Shown here: piece by piece, positions 9,963-21,730 of the stretch | Position numbering within the stretch: the first letter of the stretch is position 1 | Layout of the letters: every line of letters begins with the position of its first letter | Position numbers and translations under genes: made by a program | Source: Halichondria panicea | Lineage: Eukaryota; Porifera; Demospongiae; Suberitida; Halichondriidae | DNA: 64,000 bases | Direction: 5' to 3' | NCBI RefSeq assembly: GCF_963675165.1 | Contig: NC_087380.1 | Span: forward strand, 5,216,071 to 5,280,070 | Notes under the pieces: model-generated | The model's database searches: none | Seen by the model: only the letters and a program-made list of their open reading frames with translations | Told to the model about the DNA's origin: nothing

Positions 9963-11576
9963 CAGGGGCGGATCCAGAGGTAGTTCGTTGGGTTCGTACG
10001 AACTACCCTTCCACTAAGTTGATACTTTATATTACACCTGGCTAGCTAGCTTACTGTCATGACAATAGGGTACAAAGTTCTCTCTGCATAATGTGAGGGT
10101 GGGGCTGGTACTCTCTGCATAATATGAGGGTGGGGCTGGCTATATTGACTCATCCAGCCATGGTCGCAGTGATAATTGAGCCTGGCCATGAATCCTAACA
10201 AAAGTCTAGATTGCAACCCTCCATTGACTCCTGGTTAAAGTTTCAGGTAAGGGAAAGTTCATGGCACTGCATACTGAATGATAGACACTGTATAGATTAA
10301 TTATAATTGCTATAATAATTATATTGACTAATATAATAATCTAGATGATCTACAGCCAGTCTCCTCTTCAAGAGAACCACCAGCCACCACCGTCTCTTTT
10401 CTCCAGTCATCAACGTCTCTCCTCGAGTCACAACCATCTCTCCTCCAGTCACAACTATCTCTCCACTGGAACCACCAGCCACCTCCATCACCCCTCCATG
10501 TTCATCGAAGTAAGCAACGAGATCTTCCGCTGAGGATCAGCCAATGGAGCTCTCCTGAAAGAGAAGAAAGTGCAATCACTATCCCAGAGCATGAGAATGG
10601 CTTTGCCTTGTGTTCTTTCAGATATTATATAATTTATGTTTTTGTATAATGTTTTTGTTGAAGGGAATGTGGTTAATTAATGGGCGTGGCATGTAAAAGG
10701 GGGCGTGGTCAGCCAAAAATTTCGGCGCTACACGCCGAGTGACACTTCTTCTTGTCCACGCTTCGCGCTAGTTGGGCGGAGTCCAACCAACGCTGCGCTC
10801 TGGGTTGGGTATCAGTACACGTAGCAGTTTTGTTCCACTGGTACTTGAGACAGAGTATGAATATTGTTTAATCTTTAAGTGGCTGACAACCGCATGGCTC
10901 AGGGGTGCGATATAAAGAAATCAATTAACTATTTGGATGGCTATTCTAGCTGACTGGATCTAGCTATAGTTGTTTTGGAATTCAAGAAAGACCTCAGACT
11001 CTTAGAGAAAGTAGAAGAATACTTTAGCCTGTAATATAAGATTTAGTACAGGCAGAAATAAACTTTTTCATAATAGTTAGACATCTAGCACAAGGAGAGG
11101 TACAGCCAGCTATAGGACTACCCCAAGGCTTCTGAGAAGCTTTTCGAAGACCAAAGAAGGCATACATAACACAGGTTTTGTCCAAACTAATGATCTAATC
11201 TTATTGGTAGCACAACAAAACTTAAAACAAAGACAAGTCCTTTTAATTAATTAATACATACTGTTCAAGCTTCATTCATAGATGCTAAGATAGACTATGC
11301 TTCTTTTCTAGTAGCCTAGATATCCAGCAGGAGCTGTTTCTGCATTCTCCAGAGAAATACAGTGTCCCAGCTCGCCTTGTCAGCTAAATTGAGCTGTAAG
11401 GTTTCCCACTTGAACGCAGCAATCTGATTGGGCTGCAAATTTCTTGCAGTGGGAACAAAACTGCTACATGTACTGATACCCAACCATGAGCGAAGCGTTG
11501 GTTGGACTCCGCCCAACTAGCTTCGCGCGACCAAGAAGTAAGAACCCCCCTTCCCTAAATCCTGGATCCGCCCCTG
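9963..11576. mobile_element. Non-autonomous terminal-inverted-repeat element (CAGGGGCGGATCCAG ends)
   Basis: Left end CAGGGGCGGATCCAG and right end CTGGATCCGCCCCTG are exact inverted copies, flanked by ATGCT on both sides (9958-9962, 11577-11581), a 5-bp target duplication. Inside, a second inverted pair lies at about 10735-10840 and 11450-11530 (GGGCGGAGTCCAACCAACGC, ACCCAACC, GTACTGATAC). A short direct repeat (CTCTCTGCATAATGTGAGGG) is at 10079-10135. The open frames are short and unlike any transposase I know. It inserted right at the 5' edge of the CWC27 pseudocopy. Confidence 0.75.
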
Positions 11577-11629
11577 ATGCTCCCCTCCATGATCCAGTAC
11601 ATGCAGTAGAGAGATCAGCATGCAGCAGT

Positions 11630-14160
11630 ATGAGCCAAATTTATGTCCAATGAGCCTCTGACTAATCTGTAATGGAAAGGTAGATTATTCATCTGTAATT
11701 TTATATGATTGACCTATCATGTATCAATGTGTGGCGCATGGCCCCGGCCGGCCCATGGGATCAGGACATGGGGGAATTTGATGAAATTCTGGCCTTGCAT
11801 ATAGCCGTAAAGACTTCTTTCACATGATGTGTGCCACTGCTTGAGGTTCAAAAAACACATGCATGTTGACTGGAGAACATTTTGGGGATTTGAGGACAAA
11901 ATCCTTCCAACCATGTGGGGAATTTGACCTGGAGTATGGTCAAATCCCCCCACCCTTCCCAGAGGGGGTTAGTGGGGCATCATTGATAATCAATTTGCTG
12001 GAATGTAGGTTCTGATAAAGACAACCCTAGGAGATGTTGACGTGGAGTTATGGTCCAAGGAGGCGCCTCTGGCTTGTTGAAACTTTGTACAGCTGTGCAT
12101 GGAAGGCTACTACAATGGAAATATCTTCCATAGGATAGTCAGCGGTAAAGACAATGTGCAGGGTGGTGTGGTTAGTGTCGCCCTGCCATGTATATTAAAG
12201 CAGTCCATTTCCCTTTTTACTGAATCAGGCACATATAAGTTTCAAAATGGAATTTCCAGCTAACCAATCACATGAACACATCCTGATTCTAAGAGTTGGT
12301 GACCACTACTACTTTTAATTGTGTGGTAACTCCAAGTACATGTACGTTGTGTTCAAACTCTCTTGTACAGAGTTTATTGCTCAAACTGGTGACCCCACTG
12401 GAACTGGAGAGTCCATCTATGGCCACACCTTCAAGGTGAGCTCTGCCGGTCTTTGTTTGTGGCTTGATTTAAAAAGTGAACAGTGACTTGGCTCTGCCTT
12501 CATCAGAAGTATACACATACTGTATATTTTCATCCCTCTGTTTGTTCGTTTATCGGCCAGGATGAGTTTCATTCTCGGCTGAGATTTAAGCGGCGAGGGC
12601 TGGTGGGGATGGCTAAGCTAGCAAAAATGACAATAGCACTCAGTTTTTCTTCACTCTGGGCAGAGCAGACGAGCTCACTAACAAACACACTCTCTTTGGC
12701 AACGTGAGTTGGTGGGTACACAGCTTTGAGTGGTGTAAAGTTAAAACTGGGTCCCAATAAAGCGGCACTCTTTGGTATGGGGAAGAGGGCCTTCTGGGAT
12801 CAGTGTGAGGTCACAGATTGTGTAACGAGAGAGTGCCTTAGTTACTGTGGCATAGTACACGTATGCTGCATGTAGGTCCGAACATGACAGTTTACATGTG
12901 CATGCACCTGCTTCTGTTAGCTGGGTACAGCTGTTTCTTGTTTGTGTGTAGGTGTCTGGTCCCACACAGTACAATATACTTCGTCTAAACGAGGTACCCT
13001 CAAACAAGGAGGACCATCCCCTCGACCCTGTGCCCAAGATTCTCAAGACCGACGACATTGTTCTGCGAGTAGACTCGAGAAAGCTGGACAAGACGAGGGA
13101 GAAGACAAAAAGCCAGTCAAAAGCAACAAAGTAAGTAATCATCTAGTGGGGGGGGGGGGGTGAACCTCCCCAGTCAAAAGCAACAAAGTAAGTGTTTGAG
13201 CTCTTTCTTGGTACAGACAAATAGCTAGACAGGTTAGAAACGGGTTCTATTCCGGTATATGCAATTTAAATACTGTAGCTAAGCTATAGCAAGCATTCAT
13301 GCAAATTGACTTGACTGCTATGCCAACAATTGAATCACAGGGGTGAACCTCCCCCCCCCCCAAATGCTCAGCTTCCCCAAACATTGTAGAATATCATTAC
13401 ATTAGTACTGTCTATGATGAGCAATACGTTACTAGACCAACTGTGATGCACTAGCATACATGTAATAGGGGGTGGTAATAACAAATGTGGGAGTGGCTAA
13501 ATATGTTGCGGCATGCTTACGCGTGCCCAAACCTGCCCCCCCAAACTTTAATCCTAGATGAAACCCTGCAGTCATGTCCGAGTTTAACTTACTACCGTAT
13601 AGCGGGTAAGTTTTGTGGGGTAAAAAATCGTTCAACTCGAGAAACGGTGGTTTTCGTGAGTAAAAATTTCGTTTAGTCTCGTGGCTGCACGGCATTCCTA
13701 CGTTCCGATAAGCCACGCCTACGTTAAAATTTCGTGGAGGTCAGCCTGCCCACAAAAATAACGAATATTTTACCGCACGAAAATTACCTGCTATACGGTA
13801 TCTACATTGCAAGTTATAAGTGTGTCCCATACCGCTTTTCAGCTGTTCATATTGAGCGGTACAATATTTTGCTTACTGTACATGTACCTCGGTAAAGGTA
13901 TTGGTGTTTTTAGCACACCTGTGACTGAATTGCGTGTCATTATGCCTCGGTGCGCATGCGCAAGCAAGGTATATGGTAGTGCAAATTTATGGCAATTAAC
14001 AACGAGTGGTGCAAGCGCAATTTGTTTTTTCGATTTCAATTTACATACCAAATTTGAGCAGTGGTCTTTGTAGGAGTTAAAGATTAAGAGCAGCCACGAT
14101 GTACTCACAAAGGACTCCAAACTCAGCGCTCAACCGGCTGTCAACCAATCAGAATTGAGG
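11630..14160 (+). pseudogene. CWC27: CWC27 5' half, decayed duplicate 1
   Basis: Direct copy of exons 1-7 of the full CWC27 gene at 44681-47228, same order and strand. Exon 1 starts at ATG 11630 but carries an extra C at about 11646, which brings TGA into frame, and a small insertion further on. Exon 2 has CGA changed to TGA at 12078-12080, where the intact gene has Arg in ACRNF. Exon 3 (about 12371) lacks 9 bp that encode Gly-Gly-Glu in the cyclophilin loop. Exon 4 (about 12562) has several indels, and exon 5 (12952) lacks the LANPFD segment. Exon 6 is missing, and exon 7 is recognisable at about 14072-14158. A MITE (13593-13800) sits between exons 5 and 7. No working protein is possible. 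Confidence 0.9.
13593..13800. repeat. MITE, TACCGTATAGCGGGTA family
   Basis: Ends TACCGTATAGCGGGTA and ACCTGCTATACGGTA are inverted copies; the interior is palindromic with CACGAAAA-type blocks. No coding capacity. Relatives in the window: 22519, 23735, 23937, 33928, 34775, 35231 and 49875. Confidence 0.8.
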
Positions 14161-14794
14161 TATGTCATATAGACCATGCATGGTTTCCAGATGATCATGT
14201 ACATGTATATAATGTACGTACATCAACTACAGTACCTTTGACTTCAATATAATTATAGGTTTAGCTAGTCTCGATCCCAGGCCGCACTGGTATCGACTGT
14301 TTATAATTGATTTATAATCATCATGATGAACATTTTTTAGCTGCATGCAGAATCACAGAGAAGAGAGGGCATGCAACTCACTGTCTAGTACACGTAGCGA
14401 GCAGAATTCAAATGTGAGCAGATGAATATGTGAATTTGCATGAAATGCTAAATATAGCACATTCGTGCACATTCATCCGCCCACAATTGATTTTGCTGTT
14501 GTATTCCCTCTCTTCTTTTATATGCCCTTGGTAATAATTATCTCGAGCATAATCATAATCACATGATATACCAACCCCTAATCTGTAGTTAGCCTCGTCC
14601 CCAGTCCGAGTTATCTCTAAAATAACACTAGGTCTGGTATTTTTCACCATCCGGTCTATTAAATAAAATCAGCCTATGAACGAGGCTAGTATAAGATCTC
14701 ATAGAGTCTCGGTGTACGAGTGGATACATAATGAGAGTAGGATCAGATTAGTGGGGACTTTACCAACACTGCAAATTGGCTCACTCCATTGCAG

Positions 14795-14958
14795 GTGGTG
14801 AGGAGAGGTCTTCAAGAAGGAAGCTGAAGCACAAGAGGAAGTCGCACAAGCACAGCTCTGATAGGAAGCACGAGAAGCACCAACACAAATCGTCTAACAA
14901 GAAGAAGAAGAAACACTCATCACATACACAATCATTGACTTTGCCGCTGTTCGTATAG
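14795..14958 (+). CDS. Lys/His/Ser-rich terminal exon (orphan), duplicate 1
   Basis: The exon begins after TTGCAG and encodes a very basic tail (KRKSHKHSSDRKHEKHQHK) followed by five lysines, ending at TAG 14956-14958. Such Lys/His/Ser-rich tails are common in splicing-associated nuclear proteins, but the parent gene is not identifiable. The exon needs a phase-1 upstream exon, and CWC27 exon 7 ends in phase 2, so it does not simply continue CWC27. A near copy lies at 39567-39703, with the stop six codons earlier than here. Confidence 0.4.
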
Positions 14959-15295
14959 TACAGTCACATACATGTTCACCTTGGTATACCCACTCCAATC
15001 CATGCAAGCTATATCCACTGAACTGTCTGATCATGGAATTGGCATGACTCTGAGTCTGATAAACACAATGATATACAATACAAGTATAATTATAGTTTTA
15101 AGGGTACATCGTAATATATAGCCCATGCATGATCTCCCATGCCCCGACTAATTCACACTCGTTTATTCTTGACAATTTTATTCAATCATGAATTTATCAT
15201 ACATTTACATAGAGAGTAGAGACACGTATACAGTTATAGTGCTAGAAATAAATTGTACTCCTGACACAATGCCAATGCCATACATTTCACACAAT

Positions 15296-17185
15296 TTATG
15301 AGGAAGTCCATTGAAAACGAAATAGTGATCTTACATCTTCCACTTGGTCAAGATATTGCATTTGCCTTAAATACATTTGTCTTGATGTTCGAACAGACTT
15401 CACTGATCCACATATTCCTTTCGCATCTAGCAGTGGCTGTGATTGTTGTCCAGGCATATATTCACATATCACATAACACTCACAGAGATGACGAAAATTA
15501 CTCAGTTCAGAGTTAACAAAATGATCAGCAAATGTCATACTCAGGCACAGGTGTGTCAGAGATCGAGATTGAGAGAGGGCTTTAAAAACTTCTGACTGAG
15601 CAGTGATTTTTAACTCTAAAGGTCTAACACAATAGATGTACATTTTTTTCAAAGAAGAGTAACACTCTGGGTCCGTGGGTAAAGACAATCGCGGTAAGCT
15701 ATCCTGTGATCTAATGGCCATATAAGTGAGAGACGGTAGATTTGGTAGGATATTGGTAAGATCGACTGTTCCGTTTGAGTTGGTTAGGATTCTTAAGTGC
15801 TGCACCCGTACCAGAGCTGGCAAAAGCATTTCAAAATCAAGCGGAAGGGGTTTGTAAACATTACGACTCCGACTATAGTCAATTTTAAGTGAAAACAAAT
15901 TCATCCGTACTACACTAAGGTGAATACGAGAACGACTTTGCACGTCAAACGGGGGTAAGTGGGACACACGTTCACCGATAGTACTTGGAGGTGTAACGCT
16001 TCTGTCAGGAACACACAAGCAATTCCTTAATGCCAAATGGCGAAGTTTCTTCATCACTGCTAGCACTTCCCAGAGAGAGGCCATACTTTCGACTTTGTGA
16101 ATACCCTTGAGATTCAGAGCAACCAATCCTGAGCAATTTGAGCTAATGTCAGCCAATCCTTGTAGATTGAGAAGGGCATTCTCACAACCACTAATATCAA
16201 AACAGACCAGATTGGGATAAGACTCAGAGAGCAACGTAAGATCAGTAGAAGATAGCTCCTTTAATCCAGCCAAACAGAGGGATTTGATACTGGGGGGTAA
16301 AAATGAGACAGTGAGGCCAGGTGAAGGGATGCCTGATTTGTACACTGTTGCACTGACAGGATCATTACTTGGAGATAGAACCAATGAATACGAGGCATGA
16401 CAAGATGAGCAAACTGATTTAGCAGGACATGTCACAATTTCGACGCTTGAATGTAACGACACCTTTAGGATTGGGTATTTATTTATCATATTTCCAGCAA
16501 CTGGCGAACAAGTGGAATAAATTGAAAGAAGAGCTGGGTGGTCACAACTTGTTAGTTGGCCAACGACAACTTCAAAGGAAATGTATGAAACACTAAACTC
16601 CAGATTTGGCGGCAAATAGTTATTCTCCCTCCAATGTTGAACAGCTAGTGGTACATAATGTGCGGCACAAATCCGAAAATTAACTGTAGACGTTTCAGTA
16701 ATGCGTACTATTTGAAGGTGCTGTATTTTGGAGGCTGCACAAACGATCTGGTTAACTTCAAGCTTTTGCCCCACCGATACATTGACATAGTACAGAGACG
16801 GCAGTGCAGAGAGCAGTTTTTCCAGCATTGAGAGCGTTATAGGCATGCCAATCAGTGAGAGATATCGGACTTGTTTACAGCTGTGGATTTTGGGGATAAA
16901 CTTAGAAAGAGGAAATTTTAGCGAGTTAGGATTATACGATACGTAAATATTTTGAATATAGGAACAAGACAGTCCCAACGATAGCCTGAGAGCCTTGAAG
17001 TCTTCATCTCTTCTGCGGCAGTCTTTCCACACCAGGGAGTTCCAGGCACGAGGGTCGCTGAGGATGGAATAGAACCTCTTGCAGGAGATACGGAGACACA
17101 GTTTCTATTAACCAGTCAGAGTGTCAGTTATCTTGATCAGTACCTCTGTGGGGAGACTGAGCAGGTCTTGATCTTGAGGTTCCAT
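15296..17185 (-). pseudogene. F-box/LRR protein, duplicate 1, F-box broken
   Basis: Near-identical copy of the gene at 40181-42037. Translation from ATG 17185 gives MEPQDQDLLSLPTEVLIKIT as in the intact copy. Codons 26 and 27 are TAA TAG (17110-17105), where the intact copy reads TAT GAG (Tyr-Glu) one residue further on, so the F-box is cut after its first helix. Beyond the stops the frame stays open for about 570 codons and ends at 15296, with leucine-rich repeats (LSLIGMP, LVALNLKGI, LRHLALRN). Only a downstream start could give an LRR protein without an F-box. The long open remainder means the damage is recent or the LRR part is still under selection. Confidence 0.85.
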
Positions 17186-17937
17186 GATTAGTGATTCACG
17201 GGATGTCAATTTTGTAAAAATTAATTGTTCCCCAAAATCGGGTTTTTTGGGAGACCAATTTTCGTAGGGAAAGAAGTTGAGATCACGTGCGAACAGACAA
17301 GAGTCTGGCTGTTTTTCTGTCTAGTCAGCCGTTTAAAAAATAGCTACGTACTGCACTGCACCAACTTCTAGGATAATCACATTCATGACACTTGTACTCT
17401 CCAGGCCAATCTACCACAAAATCCAATATCAACAATCAAAAGGGATATACGTTTCCACTGTTTATATAATAGGGACTCGCTTCGCTCTCTATGCTTGGCC
17501 TATCTCTATCAGTCAGTCTATGCTTGGACTATCAAACAACTTTATGTTGGAATAAGCAATTATCCCACAAACAATTTATTTTTAGGAGGAAGTGGGTTTA
17601 TTAAACTGTGACCCTCATGCATACCTTTGTGACACTGTTGTGATCTACATCTTGTGGAGATGACAATTGGTAGTCTAAGAGTATGTTTGCTACTTCTGCA
17701 GCTGCCTGTAGTGGTTCAGTGCCTGTCAGTTTAGTTCTCAATAAAGCCAAGGGAAAAAAACAAAGAGAAGGTAGGTCACTCAACATAATTAGATCTATAA
17801 ATAATAGACTATAAAGTTTAAAATAATTATAAGTTTACTGTGCTACCAAATAAGTTTTTTGTGCTCTGAATGGTTTGTGTTAAACTGCCTACAATGAATT
17901 CCGTATGAAATCGACTTTTGACAATTCTTTCTCCACT
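17186..17937. other. Spacer; possible orphan exon at 17722-17625 on the minus strand
   Basis: No full gene seen. On the minus strand, 17722-17625 is bounded by GACAG at its 5' side and GTATGC at its 3' side and encodes TEPLQAAAEVANILLDYQL followed by SSPQDVDHNSVTK. That reads like a real exon, somewhat in the style of adhesion-receptor GAIN regions, but no neighbouring exon was found. Confidence 0.25.
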
Positions 17938-18230
17938 ATTACCATAGATGTAAGAAGGGAGAGGGATGGGAAACGCTACGTAAATAGCATTGACGATCCG
18001 CGTTTCGGTCAATGTTTTCTTCTTTATTTCCTCCAACCCATGCTTTTAGCTAGTACTAGGCTATAAACTAGCTACTGAGCTCCATGTATTAGCAATGGCT
18101 AGTGGAACAGTCACAACAAGGTAGCAGCAATAGTTAGTGAGACCCTCCAAGCAGTAAAAAGCAGCTTGGACAGCAAATTCTTGAGAGGAGCTCTGTCTGT
18201 ACCGTTGAGTATTCCAGTACAGTCACAGAC

Positions 18231-20630
18231 ATGATAGAGAATTATGGAAATGTAGCAAAGTTCTGTCGTAAATTACTGTGCCGATACGATGAACCAACTA
18301 TCAATGAATACAAAGAGACATTTACCTACATTCAATCATTGATGTATCTTTCTAAATGGGTACACAAAAAGTCTGCTTTTAAAAACCAGCTTACTAAGAC
18401 ATCAACTCTTATTGACCTCGTTCTTATGTCATCTCCAAGAACTCTAAAGTACTGTGAAACGGTGCCTCCACTAGCCAACTCTGATCATCTTGGCATCAGT
18501 CTACAAGTGAAAGTTCGTGCAAACTCTCACACTCGTACGCACACAAACAAAGTATGGAGATATGATTATGCTGACTTTGACAAAGCAAGATATATGTTGG
18601 CTACATTTGATCTTACCAGCTTCATACACCCAAGTTCTGTTGAGTCATCCTGGAAAGAGTGGAAGAATGTATTCATGACTACTATGAGAAATTGTATTCC
18701 CACAGCAGAAATCGCAACCCGAAAGAATCTTCCTTGGCTAACGAAAAATATAATAAGAGATATCAAAAAGAGAAACTATTACTACAGACTTGCCAGAAAA
18801 TACAACGAACCCTCTGATTTTGCAACCTACAAACAGATCAGAAATAAGGTTGTGACCACTCTCAGACGGAGTAAACAAGATTTCTTTAGCACCCTCAAGC
18901 CTCAGTCAAAAAAATTTTGGACAGCTCTGAAATACCTGAGAAAATCAGATAGCTCTATCCCATGTCTTGTAGTAAATGGCTGCAAAATCGAACAGGATGA
19001 AGAAAAGGCCCAGGTCCTTAACAAACAGTTTTATGCAAATTTCAACCATTCACTTCCTCCTCTTGACCCAAATTCCTTTAAACAACCAACAAGAGACTTA
19101 CCTGAGAACTTACGCTGCACAGAAGATGAAGTATTCAACCTGTTATCAAATCTAGACACCACAAAAGCAAATGGTCCTGATGGAATCTCCGCCAAAATGC
19201 TAAAGGCTACTGCTGAAACGATCACCCCAAGTATAACAATGCTTTTCAATATATCGATAAAAAACTGTGAACTGCCATACGACTGGAAATTGGCTCATGT
19301 CACTCCAATACCCAAATCAAACGACAAGTCTGATCCCTTAAACTATCGCCCTATATCGCTACTCTCCATCCTTGTAAAGCTCCTGGAAAAACATATGTAT
19401 AGTAAAATCTTAGAACAGCTAAAAGATATATCTTTCCTCTCGAATAAACAATGGGGTTTCACTAAAGGAAAATCCACCACAGGTGCGCTGCTTACGGCAG
19501 TGCACAATTGGCACAAACTGCTTGAAGATGGTCAGAGTGTATGTGCAGTCTTTTTTGATTTCAAAAAAGCATTTGACAAGGTTCCTCACTCGATATTGAT
19601 GAGTAAGCTAACCAATCTGAACCTAGATCCCCACCTGGTATCTTGGGTAGCAAGCTACCTCAGGAATAGATCACAATATGTCATAATAAATGGAAAGTCA
19701 TCAAATATCTCGGAGGTTGTGTCAGGAGTTCCCCAGGGTTCGGTGCTGGGACCTCTTCTTTTCCTAATCTATATAAATGACATCGATCTACATCAAAATG
19801 AAGGAAGTCTCTTGCTCTATGCTGATGATCTTCTTCTTTACCATCCTATTCAATCTCCTGAAGATTATATAAAATTGCAAGGAGATATTGATCAACTCCA
19901 AGCATGGTCTGAAAGAAATGTACTCTTGTTTAACCAAAGCAAGTGTAAATACATGACTATATCAAGAAAATTCAGCCCACCACTTCCCAACATGTGTCTC
20001 AATATCAGTGGACGTCCCCTACTTAAAGTTGACCACTACAAGTACCTTGGCGTGTGGATCTCTCACGACCTCTCATGGTCAAAACACATAGAAGAAATGT
20101 GCAGAAATGCCTGCAAGCAGGTTGGTATAATTTACCGACAGTTCTATGGCCACTCGTCACTAGAATGTTTAAGACAACTCTACATCTCCCTTGTGAGATC
20201 AAAACTGGAATATGCTGCCCCTGTTTGGGATCCACACCAAAAAACAAATTCTCACAAAATAGAAAAAGTACAAAAGTTTGCCCTTAAAATCTGCACAAAA
20301 CTTTGGAATATGGACTACGACTCCCTATTAGATACTGTGGACCTACCGTCCCTTTCTACAAGAAGATTGTACCTGAAGCTATCATACCTTTACCAGGTAA
20401 TAAATGGTAACTTTAAATTCCCTGATCCACCACTGGAAAGAAGAGTATGCCCTCTCAATCTAAGAAGCACAAAAAATATACAGTTTGAAAGACCAATTTG
20501 CAGAACAAATGCATATGCGAACTCTTTTTTCCCAAAGGCAATATCTGTGTGGAATGAATTACCACTGGAGCTGCAGGAAAGTACATCGATTTTGTCATTT
20601 AAGAGAAATGTACTCTGTCACTTGCATTAG
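18231..20630 (+). CDS. Non-LTR retrotransposon reverse transcriptase (jockey/CR1-like), 5'-truncated
   Basis: LINE proteins copy their own RNA into DNA at a nicked target. The 799-residue frame begins with about 50 residues I do not recognise. It then has the end of an AP-like endonuclease (STLIDLVLMSS, NSDHLGI at 83-89) and a complete reverse transcriptase: NYRPISLL, FFDFKKAFDKVPH, GVPQGSVLGPLLF, and catalytic LLYADD at about 524-529. A C-terminal region follows with SLVRSKLEYAAPVWDP. Most of the endonuclease (N-terminal catalytic residues) and any ORF1 are absent, so the copy cannot move by itself even though the RT frame is open. An A-rich tract at 20749-20782 probably marks the 3' end. 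CR1/L2 or jockey clade cannot be settled by eye. Confidence 0.93.
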   Translation: MIENYGNVAKFCRKLLCRYDEPTINEYKETFTYIQSLMYLSKWVHKKSAFKNQLTKTSTLIDLVLMSSPRTLKYCETVPPLANSDHLGISLQVKVRANSHTRTHTNKVWRYDYADFDKARYMLATFDLTSFIHPSSVESSWKEWKNVFMTTMRNCIPTAEIATRKNLPWLTKNIIRDIKKRNYYYRLARKYNEPSDFATYKQIRNKVVTTLRRSKQDFFSTLKPQSKKFWTALKYLRKSDSSIPCLVVNGCKIEQDEEKAQVLNKQFYANFNHSLPPLDPNSFKQPTRDLPENLRCTEDEVFNLLSNLDTTKANGPDGISAKMLKATAETITPSITMLFNISIKNCELPYDWKLAHVTPIPKSNDKSDPLNYRPISLLSILVKLLEKHMYSKILEQLKDISFLSNKQWGFTKGKSTTGALLTAVHNWHKLLEDGQSVCAVFFDFKKAFDKVPHSILMSKLTNLNLDPHLVSWVASYLRNRSQYVIINGKSSNISEVVSGVPQGSVLGPLLFLIYINDIDLHQNEGSLLLYADDLLLYHPIQSPEDYIKLQGDIDQLQAWSERNVLLFNQSKCKYMTISRKFSPPLPNMCLNISGRPLLKVDHYKYLGVWISHDLSWSKHIEEMCRNACKQVGIIYRQFYGHSSLECLRQLYISLVRSKLEYAAPVWDPHQKTNSHKIEKVQKFALKICTKLWNMDYDSLLDTVDLPSLSTRRLYLKLSYLYQVINGNFKFPDPPLERRVCPLNLRSTKNIQFERPICRTNAYANSFFPKAISVWNELPLELQESTSILSFKRNVLCHLH

Positions 20631-20790
20631 TATAATATTAGTCTTTATTTTTAATTTGTACTCGCTATTGTAAGTAATATATACAGGGCGCACATTAGGT
20701 TAGCGTAATATGCTACTAGTGTATCCATGCATTTTGCAGAATTATTATAAAATAAAAAAAAAAAAAAAAATAAAAAAAAAAGACAAAAAT
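20631..20790 (+). other. LINE 3' tail with A-rich tract
   Basis: After the stop codon about 120 bp of AT-rich sequence leads to A runs broken by single T at 20749-20782, consistent with the 3' end made by target-primed reverse transcription. Confidence 0.55.
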
Positions 20791-21730
20791 GAACATTACT
20801 TACCAACCTAAAGCCAAGTGGCTTTGATTTTACAATGCCCATGCAGCTACTTAAGAAAGAAGGAATCATTAATATTTTGGGCTGTAGTCACAGCCTCTCC
20901 TTGTTGAAGGTACACAAAGCCACTAGATAGAGCCGAAACGATAATACAACACTCAAAAAACTGCCTTTGAAAGTTTTCAAGCTCTTGGTGAGATACACAA
21001 CACTTCTATATGATGCACAGTAGGTGTGGATGCTCAGCACAGTACTAAGAGTCCCAGTGGGGAGCTGTGAATGATAGTAATAACATTTCCTGCTGGGTTG
21101 GCGGGGTGTCTAGAGCCGAAACGCAGATCAACCTTTTGCCATTACACAGAAGTGATTGTGCGCACGTGCTCCGTTTCCCATCCCTCTCCCTTCTTATATC
21201 TATGCTATTACCAAGGTGACGAAATTTTGCGAAATTTAGTAACTCCCAGATATTATTATTAAAACAACTAACGAGTAATTGGCAAGTTATGAATGTCATT
21301 AATTTCACAGATAAAAAATATGTACACAATGGTAAAAATACTAGATCTACCAGTCCTGTCGGAGTGCATGAATTCCTGGTCCTGTTAAGTTAATAACTAG
21401 AGCACTGAAGGGCAGAACTCTCAGTGTTATCGTCTTTGTTCTAATTACAGCACCAATTCGAATCTGGACGACAAAAGAATTCTTAGAATAGGGTGGAGCT
21501 AACAAAAAAAACACATTACAGTGACTTGGTTGCCTCGAATATAGCCGCTCAAGTTTCAAGTCCTTAAACGTTTGTGATCTAGGGACTCAAAGTAGTATTC
21601 TACATATCGAATGTGTACAGCAACAGCAGCATTTAGCTGAGCCTGGCTTGCAGACTATGTCCTTGAAACCGTGCTAACTGTATTTTATAACTGTATATAG
21701 GTTGTTGGTTATGGTCGTGCTAACTATAAC

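Larger units (their letters stand above)
17938..21212. repeat. MITE-like inverted pair surrounding the LINE
   Basis: The left block (17938-18010) includes AAGAAGGGAGAGGGATGGGA and CGTTTCGG. The right block (about 21110-21212) holds the same blocks inverted (TCCCATCCCTCTCCCTTCTT, CCGAAACG). Elements at 25306-25833 and 52906-53345 share the GGATTGGAAACGGAAGT-type end. The LINE appears to have inserted inside one such element. Confidence 0.5.

Noticed and set aside
14408..14650. 80-codon minus frame, with a shorter counterpart at 39222-39422
   Set aside because: It lies in duplicated MITE sequence (TAGCCTCGTCCCCAGTC type). The two copies differ by frame-shifting indels, which argues against coding.
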